64,000 bases of DNA from positions 31,895 through 95,894 of the forward strand of contig DWWS01000055.1 of NCBI GenBank assembly GCA_019119595.1. Reading direction: 5' to 3'. This DNA is from Candidatus Eisenbergiella merdavium (GTDB lineage Bacteria > Bacillota > Clostridia > Lachnospirales > Lachnospiraceae). The notes under the pieces were generated by a model that was not told the DNA's origin, searched no databases, and saw only the letters and a list, made by a program, of their open reading frames with translations. Positions within the stretch are counted from its first letter, which is position 1, and every line of letters starts with the position of its first letter. A program made the position numbers and the translations under genes. Shown here one piece after another: positions 1-7,612 of the stretch.

Positions 1-815
1 AGAACGGCTGCAACGTGGTGATCCTGGATACGGCGGGACGTCTGCATATCGATGAAGAGATGATGCAGGAGCTGATCGAGATCAAGGAAGCCATCACGGT
101 GCATCAGACCCTTCTGGTGGTGGACGCCATGACCGGTCAGGACGCCGTGAACGTGGCGAAGGAATTCGACGACAAGGTCGGCGTGGACGGCGTGATCCTT
201 TCCAAGATGGACGGCGATACCAGAGGCGGCGCGGCGCTTTCCGTCAAGGCCGTTACGGGGAAGCCGATCCTGTACGTGGGTATGGGCGAGAAGCTTTCCG
301 ACCTGGAGCAGTTTTATCCGGATCGGATGGCGGGCAGGATCCTCGGCATGGGCGATGTGCTCTCCCTGATCGACAAGGCCCAGGCGAACCTGGACCTGGA
401 CGAGGAAAAGGGAAAAGAGATGGCCGGCCGGATGAAGAAGGGCAAATTCGACTTCGACGACTATCTGGAAAGCATGAAGCAGATGCGAAATATGGGCGGC
501 CTTTCCGGCATCTTAAGCATGATGCCCGGGCTTGGCGCGAAGAGCGCGCAGCTGGAATCCATGGTGGATGAAAAGCAGCTCGCACGCATGGAGGCGATCG
601 TTCTTTCCATGACGCCGCAGGAGCGGCGCAACCCGAAGCTCTTAAATCCCAGCCGGAAGCACAGGATCGCAAAGGGCGCGGGCGTGGACATCAGCGTGGT
701 AAACCGCTTCATCAAGCAGTTTGAACAGAGCCAGAAGATGATGAAGCAGCTTCCCGGCATGATGGGAGGCATGGGCGGCATTGGTAAAAAGGGTAAGTTT
801 CGGCTTCCTTTTTAA
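1..815 (+). CDS. ffh: Signal recognition particle protein Ffh (SRP54), C-terminal part
   Basis: The gene is cut by the window start; the frame is open from base 3. What remains is the second half of the SRP GTPase, which binds signal sequences of nascent membrane proteins and docks with FtsY. Visible are the GTPase G3 motif DTAGR, the G4-like [10 protein letters not shown] region and the [26 protein letters not shown] signature (seen in part at 280-360), followed by the methionine-rich M domain ([18 protein letters not shown] and later [10 protein letters not shown]). The tail is rich in Met and Gly ([11 protein letters not shown]). About 270 residues are present, consistent with a full protein of about 450. 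It precedes rpsP by 38 bp, the usual Firmicute order. Confidence 0.97.
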   Translation, partial: NGCNVVILDTAGRLHIDEEMMQELIEIKEAITVHQTLLVVDAMTGQDAVNVAKEFDDKVGVDGVILSKMDGDTRGGAALSVKAVTGKPILYVGMGEKLSDLEQFYPDRMAGRILGMGDVLSLIDKAQANLDLDEEKGKEMAGRMKKGKFDFDDYLESMKQMRNMGGLSGILSMMPGLGAKSAQLESMVDEKQLARMEAIVLSMTPQERRNPKLLNPSRKHRIAKGAGVDISVVNRFIKQFEQSQKMMKQLPGMMGGMGGIGKKGKFRLPF

Positions 816-853
816 TAGATAACAAAAAAAAGTATTTTTGGAGGTATGAAAAA

Positions 854-1099
854 ATGGCAGTAAAGATCAGATTAAGAAGAATGGGACAGAAGAAGGCTCC
901 TTTCTACCGCATCATCGTTGCGGATTCCAGATCTCCCAGAGACGGAAGATTTATTGAGGAGATCGGAACCTATGATCCCACCAAGAATCCCAGCGAGTTC
1001 AAGGTGAACGAGGAGCTTGCGAAGAAGTGGCTCAACAACGGCGCACAGCCTACCGATGTGGTAAGCAAGATTTTCAAGGCAGCGGGGATCGAGAAATAA
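854..1099 (+). CDS. rpsP: 30S ribosomal protein S16
   Basis: 81 residues, the normal size for S16. It has the family N-terminus [20 protein letters not shown] and the [19 protein letters not shown] core (two adjacent blocks). S16 binds 16S rRNA during early 30S assembly. A good ribosome binding site (GGAGG at 840-844) precedes the ATG. It sits between ffh and khpA as in most Clostridia and is probably cotranscribed with them. Confidence 0.98.
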   Translation: MAVKIRLRRMGQKKAPFYRIIVADSRSPRDGRFIEEIGTYDPTKNPSEFKVNEELAKKWLNNGAQPTDVVSKIFKAAGIEK

Positions 1100-1143
1100 G
1101 CATCCCTCAGACGTGACGCCTGCGGCGTAGTGGAGGAGGAGCC

Positions 1144-1371
1144 ATGAAAGAACTGGTTGAAGTGATCGCAAAAGCGCTTGTTGACAACCCGGAAGAAGTG
1201 GTCGTTACGGAAAAGGAGAACGGCAGGAATCTGACGGTCGAGCTTCACGTTGCGCCCTCCGATATGGGTAAGGTAATCGGCAAGCAGGGCCGGATCGCCA
1301 AGGCGATCCGTGCGGTCGTAAAGGCGGCTGCACTGGGAGAAAAGAAACAGGTGGATGTGGAGATCATCTGA
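1144..1371 (+). CDS. khpA: KH-domain RNA-binding protein KhpA (YlqC)
   Basis: 75 residues with a single type-II KH domain. The GxxG loop is visible as GKQG in KVIGKQGRIAKAIR. In other Firmicutes KhpA pairs with KhpB/Jag and binds many RNAs, affecting cell elongation and division; that role is known of the family and not shown here. The gene lies between rpsP and rimM as usual. A GGAGGAGG ribosome binding site lies just before the ATG. A small GC-rich hairpin (GACGCC/GGCGTA type, about 1110-1126) precedes that site. Confidence 0.95.
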   Translation: MKELVEVIAKALVDNPEEVVVTEKENGRNLTVELHVAPSDMGKVIGKQGRIAKAIRAVVKAAALGEKKQVDVEII

Positions 1372-1453
1372 TCCCGCATTTCAGAATGGAGCGTTCGCCT
1401 GACGACGAACTTTCCTTAAAGGAAAAAGAGCGGTTATCCGCTCACATCCATCC

Positions 1454-1487
1454 GGCGGGCAGCCCGGCAGGGCTTACCCGCCGTTTT
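1454..1487 (+). terminator. Terminator-like hairpin between khpA and rimM (possible attenuator)
   Basis: Arms GGCGGG (1454-1459) and CCCGCC (1477-1482) enclose an inner GCCC/GGGC pairing, and the stem is followed by GTTTTT. It lies only about 25 bp before the rimM start, inside the presumed operon, so it would attenuate transcription rather than end it. Three smaller hairpins (1393-1410, 1411-1425, 1429-1442) stand directly before it. Confidence 0.55.
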
Positions 1488-1511
1488 TGCCAGAAGAAAG
1501 GAGATCCCTGG

Positions 1512-2018
1512 ATGGAACAGAGACTGCAGGTCGGCGTGATCACGGCCACGCACGGGCTTAAGGGTGAGGTGAAGGTTTTTCCCACAACGGATGATCCTAA
1601 CCGCTTCCGGCGGCTGAAGGAAGTGATCCTGGATACCGGAAAAGAGGAGCGCGTCCTTCAGATCGAGGGAGTAAAATTTTTTAAGCAGATGGTCATTCTC
1701 AAATTTAAAGGGCTTGACGACATCGACGATGTGCAGCGGCTCAGGAGAGGAACCCTCTATGTGACCCGGGAAAACGCCGTGCGGCTTAAGCGGAATGAAT
1801 ATTTTATCGCGGATCTGATCGGTATGCGGGTGGAAAACGAGGATGGGAGCGAGCTGGGAACGCTGCAGGACGTGATCACCACCGGCGCCAACGACGTTTA
1901 CGATGTGCGGCTTGCCGACGGAAGGCAGCTTCTGATCCCCGCCATCCGGGACTGCATCCTTGAGGTGGACGTGGAAGCGGGCCGGATGCGGGTTCATCTT
2001 CTGGATGGGCTGCTGTAG
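1512..2018 (+). CDS. rimM: 16S rRNA processing protein RimM
   Basis: 168 residues from the chosen ATG, the normal RimM length. The frame is open for 126 bp further upstream, but the AAAGGAGA ribosome binding site at 1497-1504 and the conserved start (MEQRLQVGVITATHGLKGEV, family pattern of GxxxxxHGLKGEVKV) fix the start at 1512. RimM has an N-terminal RimM barrel and a C-terminal PRC-barrel (NEYFIADLIGMRVENEDG, TGANDVYDV) and helps mature the 30S head by contact with S19. The gene lies just before trmD, its usual partner. Confidence 0.96.
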   Translation: MEQRLQVGVITATHGLKGEVKVFPTTDDPNRFRRLKEVILDTGKEERVLQIEGVKFFKQMVILKFKGLDDIDDVQRLRRGTLYVTRENAVRLKRNEYFIADLIGMRVENEDGSELGTLQDVITTGANDVYDVRLADGRQLLIPAIRDCILEVDVEAGRMRVHLLDGLL

Positions 2019-2034
2019 GAGGTTTTATGAGCAT

Positions 2035-3501
2035 ATGATGCATTTTCACGTTCTGACCCTGTTTCCGGAAATGGTATCCCAGGGGTTGTCGGAGAGCATT
2101 CTCGGACGAGCGGCAAAGAAGGGCTGCATCGAACTGGAAACGGTGAATATCCGGGATTATACGGAAAATAAGCACAAAAAGGTGGACGACTACCCCTACG
2201 GAGGCGGAGCCGGCATGCTGATGCAGGCGCAGCCCGTTTACGATGCCTGCGAGGCCGTGAAGGAACGGATCGCCGCGCGGAGGGCACGGGAGGGTCAAGC
2301 TGCCGGGGCTGAGCAGGATAGCCTCTGCGAGAAGCCGGAATCCGGAATTTCCCGCTCACGGGTGATCTTCGTGACTCCGCAGGGCTCTGTTTTCAGCCAG
2401 CAGATGGCGCAGGAACTTGCCAAAGAGGAGGATCTGATCTTCTTATGCGGCCACTATGAGGGAATCGACGAGCGGGTGCTGGAGGAGGTGGTCACCGACC
2501 ACGTTTCCATAGGCGATTATGTGCTGACCGGAGGGGAGCTTCCGGCCATGGTGATGATCGACGCTATTTCCCGTCTGGTGCCCGGCGTGCTGAAAAATGA
2601 GGAATCCGCGGAAACCGAGTCCTTCCAGGACGGGCTTCTGGAATATCCCCAGTATACCCGACCGGAGATCTGGCATGGCCGCCCGGTGCCTTCCGTACTT
2701 CTTTCGGGGGATCACGCGAAGGTGGAGAAATGGCGGCTTGCGCAGTCGCAGGAGAGAACCGGGCAGAGGCGTCCCGAGCTGTATGAGGCGTACAGCAGAA
2801 AGGAACGGGCTCTTTCCTGGCTGTCGAGGGACCGCCTGAGCCACACGGATATGCTGGAGTCCATAAAAAGAGGACAGGCGGATGTGATCCGTGCGGAGGA
2901 GGGAGGCGTCCTTCTGTATGACAGGCCCAGCGGGGCCTGGATGATCTCCGCTTCCGATGAAGATATGGGAGAACGCCTCCTTTCAGAAATTCCAAGAGGG
3001 GAAAAGGACCTGCTTTTCGAGGTGCACCAGGCTTTCCTCAGAGACAGCATCGCCCGCCGCTTCCATCGGACGCTGGTGAACGAATGCTATCAGGCGGTCT
3101 ACACCAGGAAGCTTCCGCCGCCCCGCGAAGCGCGCTTTGCCATCCGGCCGCTCCTTGAGCAGGACGCGGATACGGTGCACGCCCATTATCATGCGGTTCA
3201 TTCCAGAGATTACGTGCTGGCGCGCATCAGGGCCGGAGAAATGTTCGGCATTGAGGAAAACGGCGCGCTTGCCGCCTTCGCGGGCACACATGACGAGGGA
3301 AGTATGGGCATGCTTGAGGTGCTTCCCCCCTTCCGCCGCAGGGGGATGGGCGAGGCGCTTGAGGCATTCCTGATCGCCCGCCAGCTGGAAAAGGGACGGG
3401 TGCCCTTCTGCCAGATTTTTGACGGCAACGAGCCCTCCCTGCGCCTTCAGAGAAAGCTGGGCCTGAAGCTGGCGAGCGGAAGGCTGTACTGGATTTCCTG
3501 A
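2035..3501 (+). CDS. trmD: tRNA (guanine37-N1)-methyltransferase TrmD fused to a GNAT acetyltransferase
   Basis: 488 residues against about 240 for a normal TrmD. Residues 1-255 are TrmD, which makes m1G37 in tRNAs: MHFHVLTLFPEM start, YGGGAGM near residue 55, FLCGHYEGIDERV, and the trefoil-knot SAM site SIGDYVLTGGELPAM, ending in RRPELYE. An extra segment of about 20 residues sits before VIFVTPQG. From residue 273 (MLESIKRG) a second protein begins without a stop codon. It ends in a GNAT domain with the acetyl-CoA loop (RRRGMGEALEAF near residue 437) and a C-terminal NEPSLRLQRKLGLK block. ATGs at 2035 and 2038 are in frame. AGGAGG at 2017-2022 is better spaced for an ATG at 2027, which gives only three codons. 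Confidence 0.93.
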   Translation: MMHFHVLTLFPEMVSQGLSESILGRAAKKGCIELETVNIRDYTENKHKKVDDYPYGGGAGMLMQAQPVYDACEAVKERIAARRAREGQAAGAEQDSLCEKPESGISRSRVIFVTPQGSVFSQQMAQELAKEEDLIFLCGHYEGIDERVLEEVVTDHVSIGDYVLTGGELPAMVMIDAISRLVPGVLKNEESAETESFQDGLLEYPQYTRPEIWHGRPVPSVLLSGDHAKVEKWRLAQSQERTGQRRPELYEAYSRKERALSWLSRDRLSHTDMLESIKRGQADVIRAEEGGVLLYDRPSGAWMISASDEDMGERLLSEIPRGEKDLLFEVHQAFLRDSIARRFHRTLVNECYQAVYTRKLPPPREARFAIRPLLEQDADTVHAHYHAVHSRDYVLARIRAGEMFGIEENGALAAFAGTHDEGSMGMLEVLPPFRRRGMGEALEAFLIARQLEKGRVPFCQIFDGNEPSLRLQRKLGLKLASGRLYWIS

Positions 3502-3578
3502 AAAATAAACGTCGTGAGAATATATCTTATATGTTATGTAAATTTCGTGGGAGATATATGGATTTGCGAAGAAACATG

Positions 3579-3587
3579 TGATATAAT
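3579..3587 (+). promoter_or_regulatory. Extended -10 promoter of the lipoprotein gene
   Basis: TGA-TATAAT matches the extended -10 form TGnTATAAT. No good -35 box is seen at 17 bp. It lies 45 bp before the lipoprotein start and shows that this inserted gene has its own transcription start within the trmD-rplS interval. Confidence 0.55.
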
Positions 3588-3631
3588 TCCATTGAATCCT
3601 AAAATCATTTCATTCATTGGAGGTAAAAAAG

Positions 3632-4664
3632 ATGAAAAAGAGTTTGGTATTGTTACTTTCGGCTGTTGTGCTTTTACCACTCATGGCCTGTGGGGGGGGG
3701 TAAAGAAGTATCGGATAATTCCGATAGCACATCTGTTTCTTCACAAGTAGAAGGTACCTTAGCGGATGATAGCATTGAAGAAGTGAAAAACGACGCTGAA
3801 GATAGTATAAGCAGTACAGAAAATGACAGCACTGAGGAAAGTGCGACTGAGCATGTTGAAAGTTCAATTGTATTTGAAGAAACAGTCGCTGTTGATGACG
3901 AGATATGCATGATCAAGATTACGAAGTTCTTGCCTGATAGCAGTAGGAAGGATCGTTGTATTCTGAATGCAGAATTCGAAAATAAATCCGCTGAAAAAGA
4001 TATCAATGTCCAGATTGATACTGCTGTCAATGGCGTTCAGTATTCTACTAGTTTTATTACAAATACTGGCTTAAGCAATGTATTTCAACTTGGGGCGGGG
4101 CAAAAAGCGGATTCACAAATAGATTTACACTGTGGATATGCAGAAAATGAGATTGGAGATTTTACGGATATAGAATTGACTTTTTACGTCATGGAAAGCG
4201 AAAGCAGTGCAAAAATTTTGGAAAAAACAATTCATATATTTCCGTATGGCGAGGATAAAGCTGTTTCATTCGTCAGAGAAGAGCAGCCTTCCGACTATGT
4301 AATTATAGATGACGAGTATGTGACCGCCATTATAACTGGTTATGAAGAGATCAGTGATTATAATAGCAGCTATAGCGTTAATCTGTTTTTGGAGAATAAG
4401 ACAGATGAGGATGTATGCTTCATCGTTAAGAATAGTTATTTAAATGGTATTGAGGCAAAAGGAAGTCTTTTGTGCACGGGCGATTGGGTATATGGAATTG
4501 TTAAGTCAGGGAGGAGTGACTTTGGCGAGATTTATTGGTCTGCGGATAAGTTGGAAGAGATAGGTATCAGCGAGGTTGAAGAAATAGAAATCGAATTGGG
4601 GGTATTTGCTGATATTTTAGGTATGGATGAGATTACCAATGGAGTGATTACGTTAAATCCATAG
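3632..4664 (+). CDS. Lipoprotein with two related domains, frame broken at a G9 tract
   Basis: An ATG at 3632, preceded by GGAGG (3619-3623), opens a classic lipoprotein signal peptide: MKKS, a hydrophobic core and the lipobox LMAC. Directly after the Cys codon is a run of nine G (3692-3700), then TAA, so the frame stops after 23 codons. With eight G the frame would run on as C-GGGKEVSDNSD to 4664, giving a 343-residue lipoprotein. The mature part has an acidic Ser/Thr/Glu linker, then two similar beta-rich domains (about 3860-4250 and 4290-4660; each has a DDE...I.I..Y/F start and an ENK(S/T) motif). No named family is recognised. The DNA is visibly AT-richer than its neighbours. It may be a phase-variable gene in the off state, a pseudogene, or a sequencing error in the homopolymer. 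Confidence 0.7.
3692..3700 (+). repeat. Homopolymeric G9 tract inside a lipoprotein gene
   Basis: Nine consecutive G directly follow the lipobox cysteine codon TGT. A change to eight (or eleven) G restores the downstream frame. Tracts of this length are known to slip during replication and drive phase variation in other bacteria. Confidence 0.9.
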
Positions 4665-4699
4665 GAGAATCTCTGGCATTTTCATATTGAAAAAATTTC

Positions 4700-4728
4700 T
4701 TGCACCGTGAGGCGGAATGTGCTATATT
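4700..4728 (+). promoter_or_regulatory. Promoter of rplS
   Basis: TTGCAC (4700-4705), 17-bp spacer, TATATT (4723-4728). The leader to the rplS ATG is about 70 bases. Firmicute rplS leaders can carry an L19-binding RNA element; I cannot confirm one here by eye. Confidence 0.75.
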
Positions 4729-4806
4729 ATTAACGTTGCGATAATGAGATGGTCCTCTGTTACAGGAATTGTATTAAGAACATCTATGAAAACAGGAGGA
4801 AAAGCA

Positions 4807-5154
4807 ATGAACGAGATCATTAAGGCGATCGAAGCGGAGCAGCTTAAGAAAGAGGTTCCCGAGATTCATGTAGGAGATACCGTTAAGGTATACGGAAAGA
4901 TCAAGGAAGGAAACCGTGAGAGAATCCAGGTATTCGAGGGCGTAGTGCTCAAGGTACAGGGCGGCGGAAACAGAGCTACCTTCACCGTGAGAAAGACCTC
5001 CAACGGCGTAGGCGTTGAGAAGACCTGGCCCGTGCATTCCCCCAACGTGGAGAAGGTTGAGCTTGTCAGAAAGGGTAAAGTAAGACGTGCGAAGCTGAAC
5101 TATCTGAGAAGCAGAGTCGGCAAGAAGGCCAAGGTAAAAGAGCTGGTAAAATAA
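4807..5154 (+). CDS. rplS: 50S ribosomal protein L19
   Basis: 115 residues, the normal length. The start at 4807 is fixed by the AGGAGG at 4795-4800 and by the family N-terminus ([20 protein letters not shown]). The core has the KRxRIQ-type segment [14 protein letters not shown] and the end [21 protein letters not shown]19 sits at the 30S-50S interface. It usually directly follows trmD; here an AT-rich lipoprotein gene lies between them and rplS has its own promoter. A strong terminator follows at 5171. Confidence 0.98.
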   Translation: MNEIIKAIEAEQLKKEVPEIHVGDTVKVYGKIKEGNRERIQVFEGVVLKVQGGGNRATFTVRKTSNGVGVEKTWPVHSPNVEKVELVRKGKVRRAKLNYLRSRVGKKAKVKELVK

Positions 5155-5170
5155 TCGAAAAACGGTATGA

Positions 5171-5201
5171 GGGGCAGTCCGGAGCTGGGCTGCTCCTTTT
5201 T
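5171..5201 (+). terminator. Terminator after rplS
   Basis: Arms GGGGCAGTCC and GGGCTGCTCC (10 bp, one G-U pair) with a 6-base loop, followed by five T. It closes the ribosomal cluster 17 bp after the rplS stop. Confidence 0.88.
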
Positions 5202-5292
5202 CCGTTGCCGGCCGGTCCTGTTCGGGCTTAAAACAACGGCGCAGCAATTCAGTCTCTGGCCGGACTGTGGCGCTACGGTTCATAAACTCTGA

Positions 5293-5321
5293 TTGAAACC
5301 TTTCCGCTGTCATGGTAGAAT
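5293..5321 (+). promoter_or_regulatory. Promoter of the lepB-rbgA operon
   Basis: TTGAAA (5293-5298), 17-bp spacer, TAGAAT (5316-5321), about 110 bp before the first lepB gene. Confidence 0.7.
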
Positions 5322-5431
5322 GGAAAACAGCCGGGAAACGCGACAGCCTGTGAACGGGGGAAAAGTGAAAAAGCAGGCTTTCACCTTCCCTGATTTTGTA
5401 CGGGCATGAAAGCGTGCAGATGGGAGCAGGG

Positions 5432-6004
5432 ATGAGAAGAAATAAGGGTCTCAGCTTTTACAGACGGAGAAAAAAGGTAAATGCGGCCATTCTGGCCGAG
5501 GTGATGAAATATATCCTGGGAATCGCCATTTCCATATTTCTGGCGGTGGTGATCGTTTATCTGTTCGGCCTGCGGACGGGAGTGATCGGAACCTCCATGG
5601 AGCCGGAGCTGGCTAACGGACAGGAGGTTCTGATCAATCGTTTCGCCTATAAGCTGGCGAATCCAAAGGCCGGGGACGTCGTCGTTTTTCTGCCGAACGG
5701 AAATCAGAATACACACTACTACGTGAAGCGTGTGGTCGCCTGTCCGGGAGACAGGGTCCAGATCCGGGAAGGGGTTCTCTACATCAACGGGGATGCAGTG
5801 GAGGACGCCTACGATCTGATCGCCGACGCAGGGATCGCCGAGAACGAGATCCGGCTGAAGGACAACGAGTATTTTGTGATGGGAGACAACTGCAACAGCA
5901 GCGAGGACAGCAGGTCCGGAAATATCGGGCCGGTGCGGCGGGATCATATCGTGGGAGAAGCATGGTTCAAGCTGGGAAGCGGAAATGCGGGCTTGGTTCA
6001 TTGA
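5432..6004 (+). CDS. lepB: Signal peptidase I (first copy)
   Basis: 190 residues. It removes signal peptides from secreted proteins at the outer membrane face. A basic N-terminus (MRRNKGLSFYRRRKK) precedes one transmembrane segment (ILGIAISIFLAVVIVYLFGL). The catalytic Ser is in GTSMEPEL (Ser55) and the general base Lys in YYVKRVV (Lys99); the box-E motif MGDNCNSSEDSR follows. I chose 5432 because GGGAG at 5422-5426 precedes it; upstream in-frame starts lack such a site. A second copy lies downstream after rbgA. Confidence 0.95.
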   Translation: MRRNKGLSFYRRRKKVNAAILAEVMKYILGIAISIFLAVVIVYLFGLRTGVIGTSMEPELANGQEVLINRFAYKLANPKAGDVVVFLPNGNQNTHYYVKRVVACPGDRVQIREGVLYINGDAVEDAYDLIADAGIAENEIRLKDNEYFVMGDNCNSSEDSRSGNIGPVRRDHIVGEAWFKLGSGNAGLVH

Positions 6005-6055
6005 TGGCTTCGTTGCCGCAAATTCCCGCAGTGTTGCAAATTTCCTGATCATTAC

Positions 6056-6082
6056 GCGCGCCAGGGCGCGCAGATGGGAGCA
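6056..6082 (+). repeat. GC palindrome and shared sequence at the rbgA translation start
   Basis: GCGCGCC-AG-GGCGCGC (6056-6071) runs into CAGATGGGAGCA, which contains the ribosome binding site. A close relative lies before ruvB (46468-46492), and the last 17 bases match the region before lepB (5412-5428) at 16 of 17 positions. Confidence 0.6.
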
Positions 6083-6086
6083 ATAG

Positions 6087-7034
6087 ATGAATTATCAATG
6101 GTATCCCGGTCATATGACAAAGGCAAAACGGGCGATGCAGGAGGATATCCGGCTGATCGATCTGATCATCGAGCTGGTGGACGCGAGAATGCCCCTGGGA
6201 AGCCGGAATCCGGATATTGACAGCCTGGGAAAACAGAAGGCGAGACTGGTGCTTTTGAATAAGGCGGACCTGGCGGATCCGGCAGTGAACCGGGAATGGA
6301 TCGGCTGGTTTGAAAAGCAGGGGGTGAAGGCCCTGGAGATCAACGCCCAGACCGGACAGGGAATGAAGCAGATCCAGAACGCGGTGAGAGAGGTCTGCAG
6401 CCTGAAAATAGAGCGGGACAGGAAGCGTGGGATACGCAACCGTCCTGTACGGGCGATGGTGGCGGGCATTCCGAATGTGGGAAAATCCACCTTTATCAAT
6501 TCCTTCGCGGGGAAGGCCTGCACCAGGACAGGAAACCGTCCCGGCGTGACGAAGGGAAAGCAGTGGATCCGGCTGAATAAGGAGCTGGAGCTTCTGGATA
6601 CGCCGGGGATCCTCTGGCCGAAATTTGAGGATCAGCAGGTGGGCATGCACCTTGCTTTTATTGGCTCCATGAACGATGAGATCATCGTGATGGAGGAGCT
6701 TGCGCTCAGCCTGATCGAATTTATGCGGGAATATTATCCGCACAGCCTCATGGAAAGATATGGCTGTGAGGGAGGTTCGGAGCCGGTGCAGGTGCTGGAG
6801 GCGGCCGCAATGAGGCGCGGCTGCATCAAAAAGGGCGGCGAAACGGATCTTTCCCGCGCCTCCTCCCTGATCATGGAGGATTTCCGTTCCGGACGGCTGG
6901 GGCGGGTTTCCCTGGAGCGGCCGCCGGTGCATGCGGACGGAATCGGAGAGAATGAGGCGCGAAACGGCGCGCAGGCTCCGGAAAACGCCCGGACAGAAAA
7001 GAGTCAGATGCAGGAAGAAGGCGTAATAAAATGA
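6087..7034 (+). CDS. rbgA: Ribosome biogenesis GTPase RbgA (YlqF)
   Basis: 315 residues. RbgA is a circularly permuted GTPase needed for late 50S assembly. The permuted order is visible: G4 LLNKADL near residue 50, then G1 GIPNVGKST near residue 128, then G3 DTPGILWP near residue 172. The start MNYQWYPGHMTKAKRAM is the family hallmark. The C-terminal region has the expected helical ANTAR-like part, then a low-complexity tail (ENEARNGAQAPENARTEK). It overlaps the next gene by 4 bp (ATGA), so the two are translationally coupled. Confidence 0.96.
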   Translation: MNYQWYPGHMTKAKRAMQEDIRLIDLIIELVDARMPLGSRNPDIDSLGKQKARLVLLNKADLADPAVNREWIGWFEKQGVKALEINAQTGQGMKQIQNAVREVCSLKIERDRKRGIRNRPVRAMVAGIPNVGKSTFINSFAGKACTRTGNRPGVTKGKQWIRLNKELELLDTPGILWPKFEDQQVGMHLAFIGSMNDEIIVMEELALSLIEFMREYYPHSLMERYGCEGGSEPVQVLEAAAMRRGCIKKGGETDLSRASSLIMEDFRSGRLGRVSLERPPVHADGIGENEARNGAQAPENARTEKSQMQEEGVIK

Positions 7035-7570
7035 AAAAAGCATTGAAAGAAATTTTCAGCACGCTGCTTTATATTTTGGTGGTGCTTCTGGGCACCTGGC
7101 TGATCATCACCTTCGTGGGACAGAGGACCTCAGTGAGCGGAAGCTCCATGGAGCCGACCCTGCATGACGGCGATCAGCTTATTATGGATAAACTGACCTA
7201 TCATTTTTCAGAGCCGGAGCGGTTCGATATTATTGTATTCCCCTTCCGATATGAGGAGAATACCTATTACGTGAAGCGGATCATCGGCCTGCCGGGAGAG
7301 ACTGTCCAGATCGACCTGCAGGGAAATATCTATATCAACGGCGAGATCCTTGAGGAAGACTACGGGCGTGAGACCATTTTGTTCCCAGGTACGGCAGCGG
7401 AGCCGATCACTCTGGGAGAGGATGAGTATTTTGTGCTGGGAGACAACCGCAACAACAGCTCGGACAGCCGGGATGTGAGTGTGGGAACGATCCACAGGGA
7501 CGATATCATCGGCAAGGCCTGGGTGCGCATCTGGCCTTTGAACAAGATTGGAATTCTGAAGCATCAGTAA
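7031..7570 (+). CDS. lepB: Signal peptidase I (second copy)
   Basis: 179 residues with one N-terminal membrane segment (LLYILVVLLGTWLIITFVGQ), catalytic Ser39 in GSSMEPTL, Lys82 in YYVKRIIG, and the LGDNRNNSSDSRDVG-type box E. It is closer to the standard Firmicute SipS form than the first copy. The start overlaps the stop of rbgA. Two type-I peptidases in one operon suggest division of substrates, which is an inference. Confidence 0.96.
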   Translation: MKKALKEIFSTLLYILVVLLGTWLIITFVGQRTSVSGSSMEPTLHDGDQLIMDKLTYHFSEPERFDIIVFPFRYEENTYYVKRIIGLPGETVQIDLQGNIYINGEILEEDYGRETILFPGTAAEPITLGEDEYFVLGDNRNNSSDSRDVSVGTIHRDDIIGKAWVRIWPLNKIGILKHQ

Positions 7571-7612
7571 AGGGACGCCCGATCGCTGAAAAGCTCTGGA
7601 ATGGAGATGGAA

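Noticed and set aside
1386..1511. N-terminal extension of rimM to the ATG at 1386
   Set aside because: The stretch holds hairpins and a terminator-like stem, and the family N-terminus and ribosome binding site are at 1512.
3514..3750. Separate 78-codon frame between trmD and the lipoprotein
   Set aside because: It overlaps the lipoprotein start in another frame, lacks a ribosome binding site and has no sense as a protein.
4735..4806. L19 leader RNA before rplS
   Set aside because: A leader of the right length exists, but I cannot see a convincing conserved fold by eye.
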